64,000 nucleotides of DNA from Acidobacteriota bacterium (GTDB lineage Bacteria > Acidobacteriota > Blastocatellia > Pyrinomonadales > Pyrinomonadaceae). The notes under the pieces were generated by a model. That model worked only from the letters and a program-made list of their open reading frames with translations, did not search any database and had not been told where the DNA came from. This document shows, in pieces, positions 64,000 through 64,000 of this stretch. The DNA is taken from NCBI GenBank assembly GCA_020199835.1, contig JAIVJV010000002.1, positions 1 through 64,000 of the forward strand, written 5' to 3'. A program made the position numbers and the translations under genes. The first letter of the stretch is position 1; each line of letters begins with the position of its first letter.

Positions 64000-64000
64000 A

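Overview
The window looks like chromosome from a Gram-negative soil-type bacterium, most likely an Acidobacteriota of the Blastocatellia / Pyrinomonadaceae kind. This is inferred from the gene mix: a Ser/Thr kinase fused to a TolB-like propeller, PD40 and BNR/VPS10 secreted propellers, a PEP-CTERM protein, a DUF4331 protein, a meso-DAP-type MurE, and a secretin-based type IV pilus. No rRNA or marker gene is present to settle it.

Layout. 1-1284: the end of a TPR/Fis-HTH protein and an ECF-like sigma factor. 1913-7431: a compact, apparently uncharacterised cluster with a strong sigma70-type promoter, a membrane-anchored thioredoxin-fold plus NHL-propeller protein carrying a CFSC motif, a secreted helical protein, and four tandem paralogous secreted peptides with identical six-cysteine spacing. 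7502-25593 (minus strand): an eleven-gene type IV pilus operon with two FimT/PilW-like prepilins, a PilM-PilN fusion, PilO, secretin, a PilB ATPase fused to a complete pilin, PilC, a PilV-like prepilin, a REC-HD-GYP protein, PilT, and a giant Ig-repeat PilX-like protein. 25594-32363: signalling genes facing the operon: a sigma54 activator, a hybrid kinase with a ruined ATP site, an intact hybrid kinase and a CheY-like receiver. A good sigma54-type -24/-12 match precedes the pilus operon, so PilR-style control is the natural reading.

32582-40262 is an accessory, decaying region. It holds a methyltransferase-like protein lacking its catalytic motif, an unknown protein, a SIR2-family gene cut by an IS3-family element, a 5' fragment of tRNA-Leu(UAA), a frameshifted kinase-propeller pseudogene bracketed by a 75-bp repeat, and a hydrolase remnant. 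40273-50206 holds secreted proteins (TPR, DUF4331, PEP-CTERM, PD40 propeller) and a PAS/GAF histidine kinase with its LuxR-type regulator, whose 3' tail is duplicated on the far side of the PD40 gene.

50207-63999 (plus strand) is mostly housekeeping: Crp/Fnr and Fur regulators, a 2Fe-2S ferredoxin, an M28 peptidase lipoprotein, a universal stress protein, an isopropylmalate/isocitrate-type dehydrogenase, CinA, PlsY, GpsA, a large BNR/VPS10 propeller, MurE and a terminal propeller-like protein. Several of these genes overlap or abut, so they are probably cotranscribed. Start codons were re-chosen by ribosome-binding sites, signal peptides and overlaps; these choices are stated in each entry.
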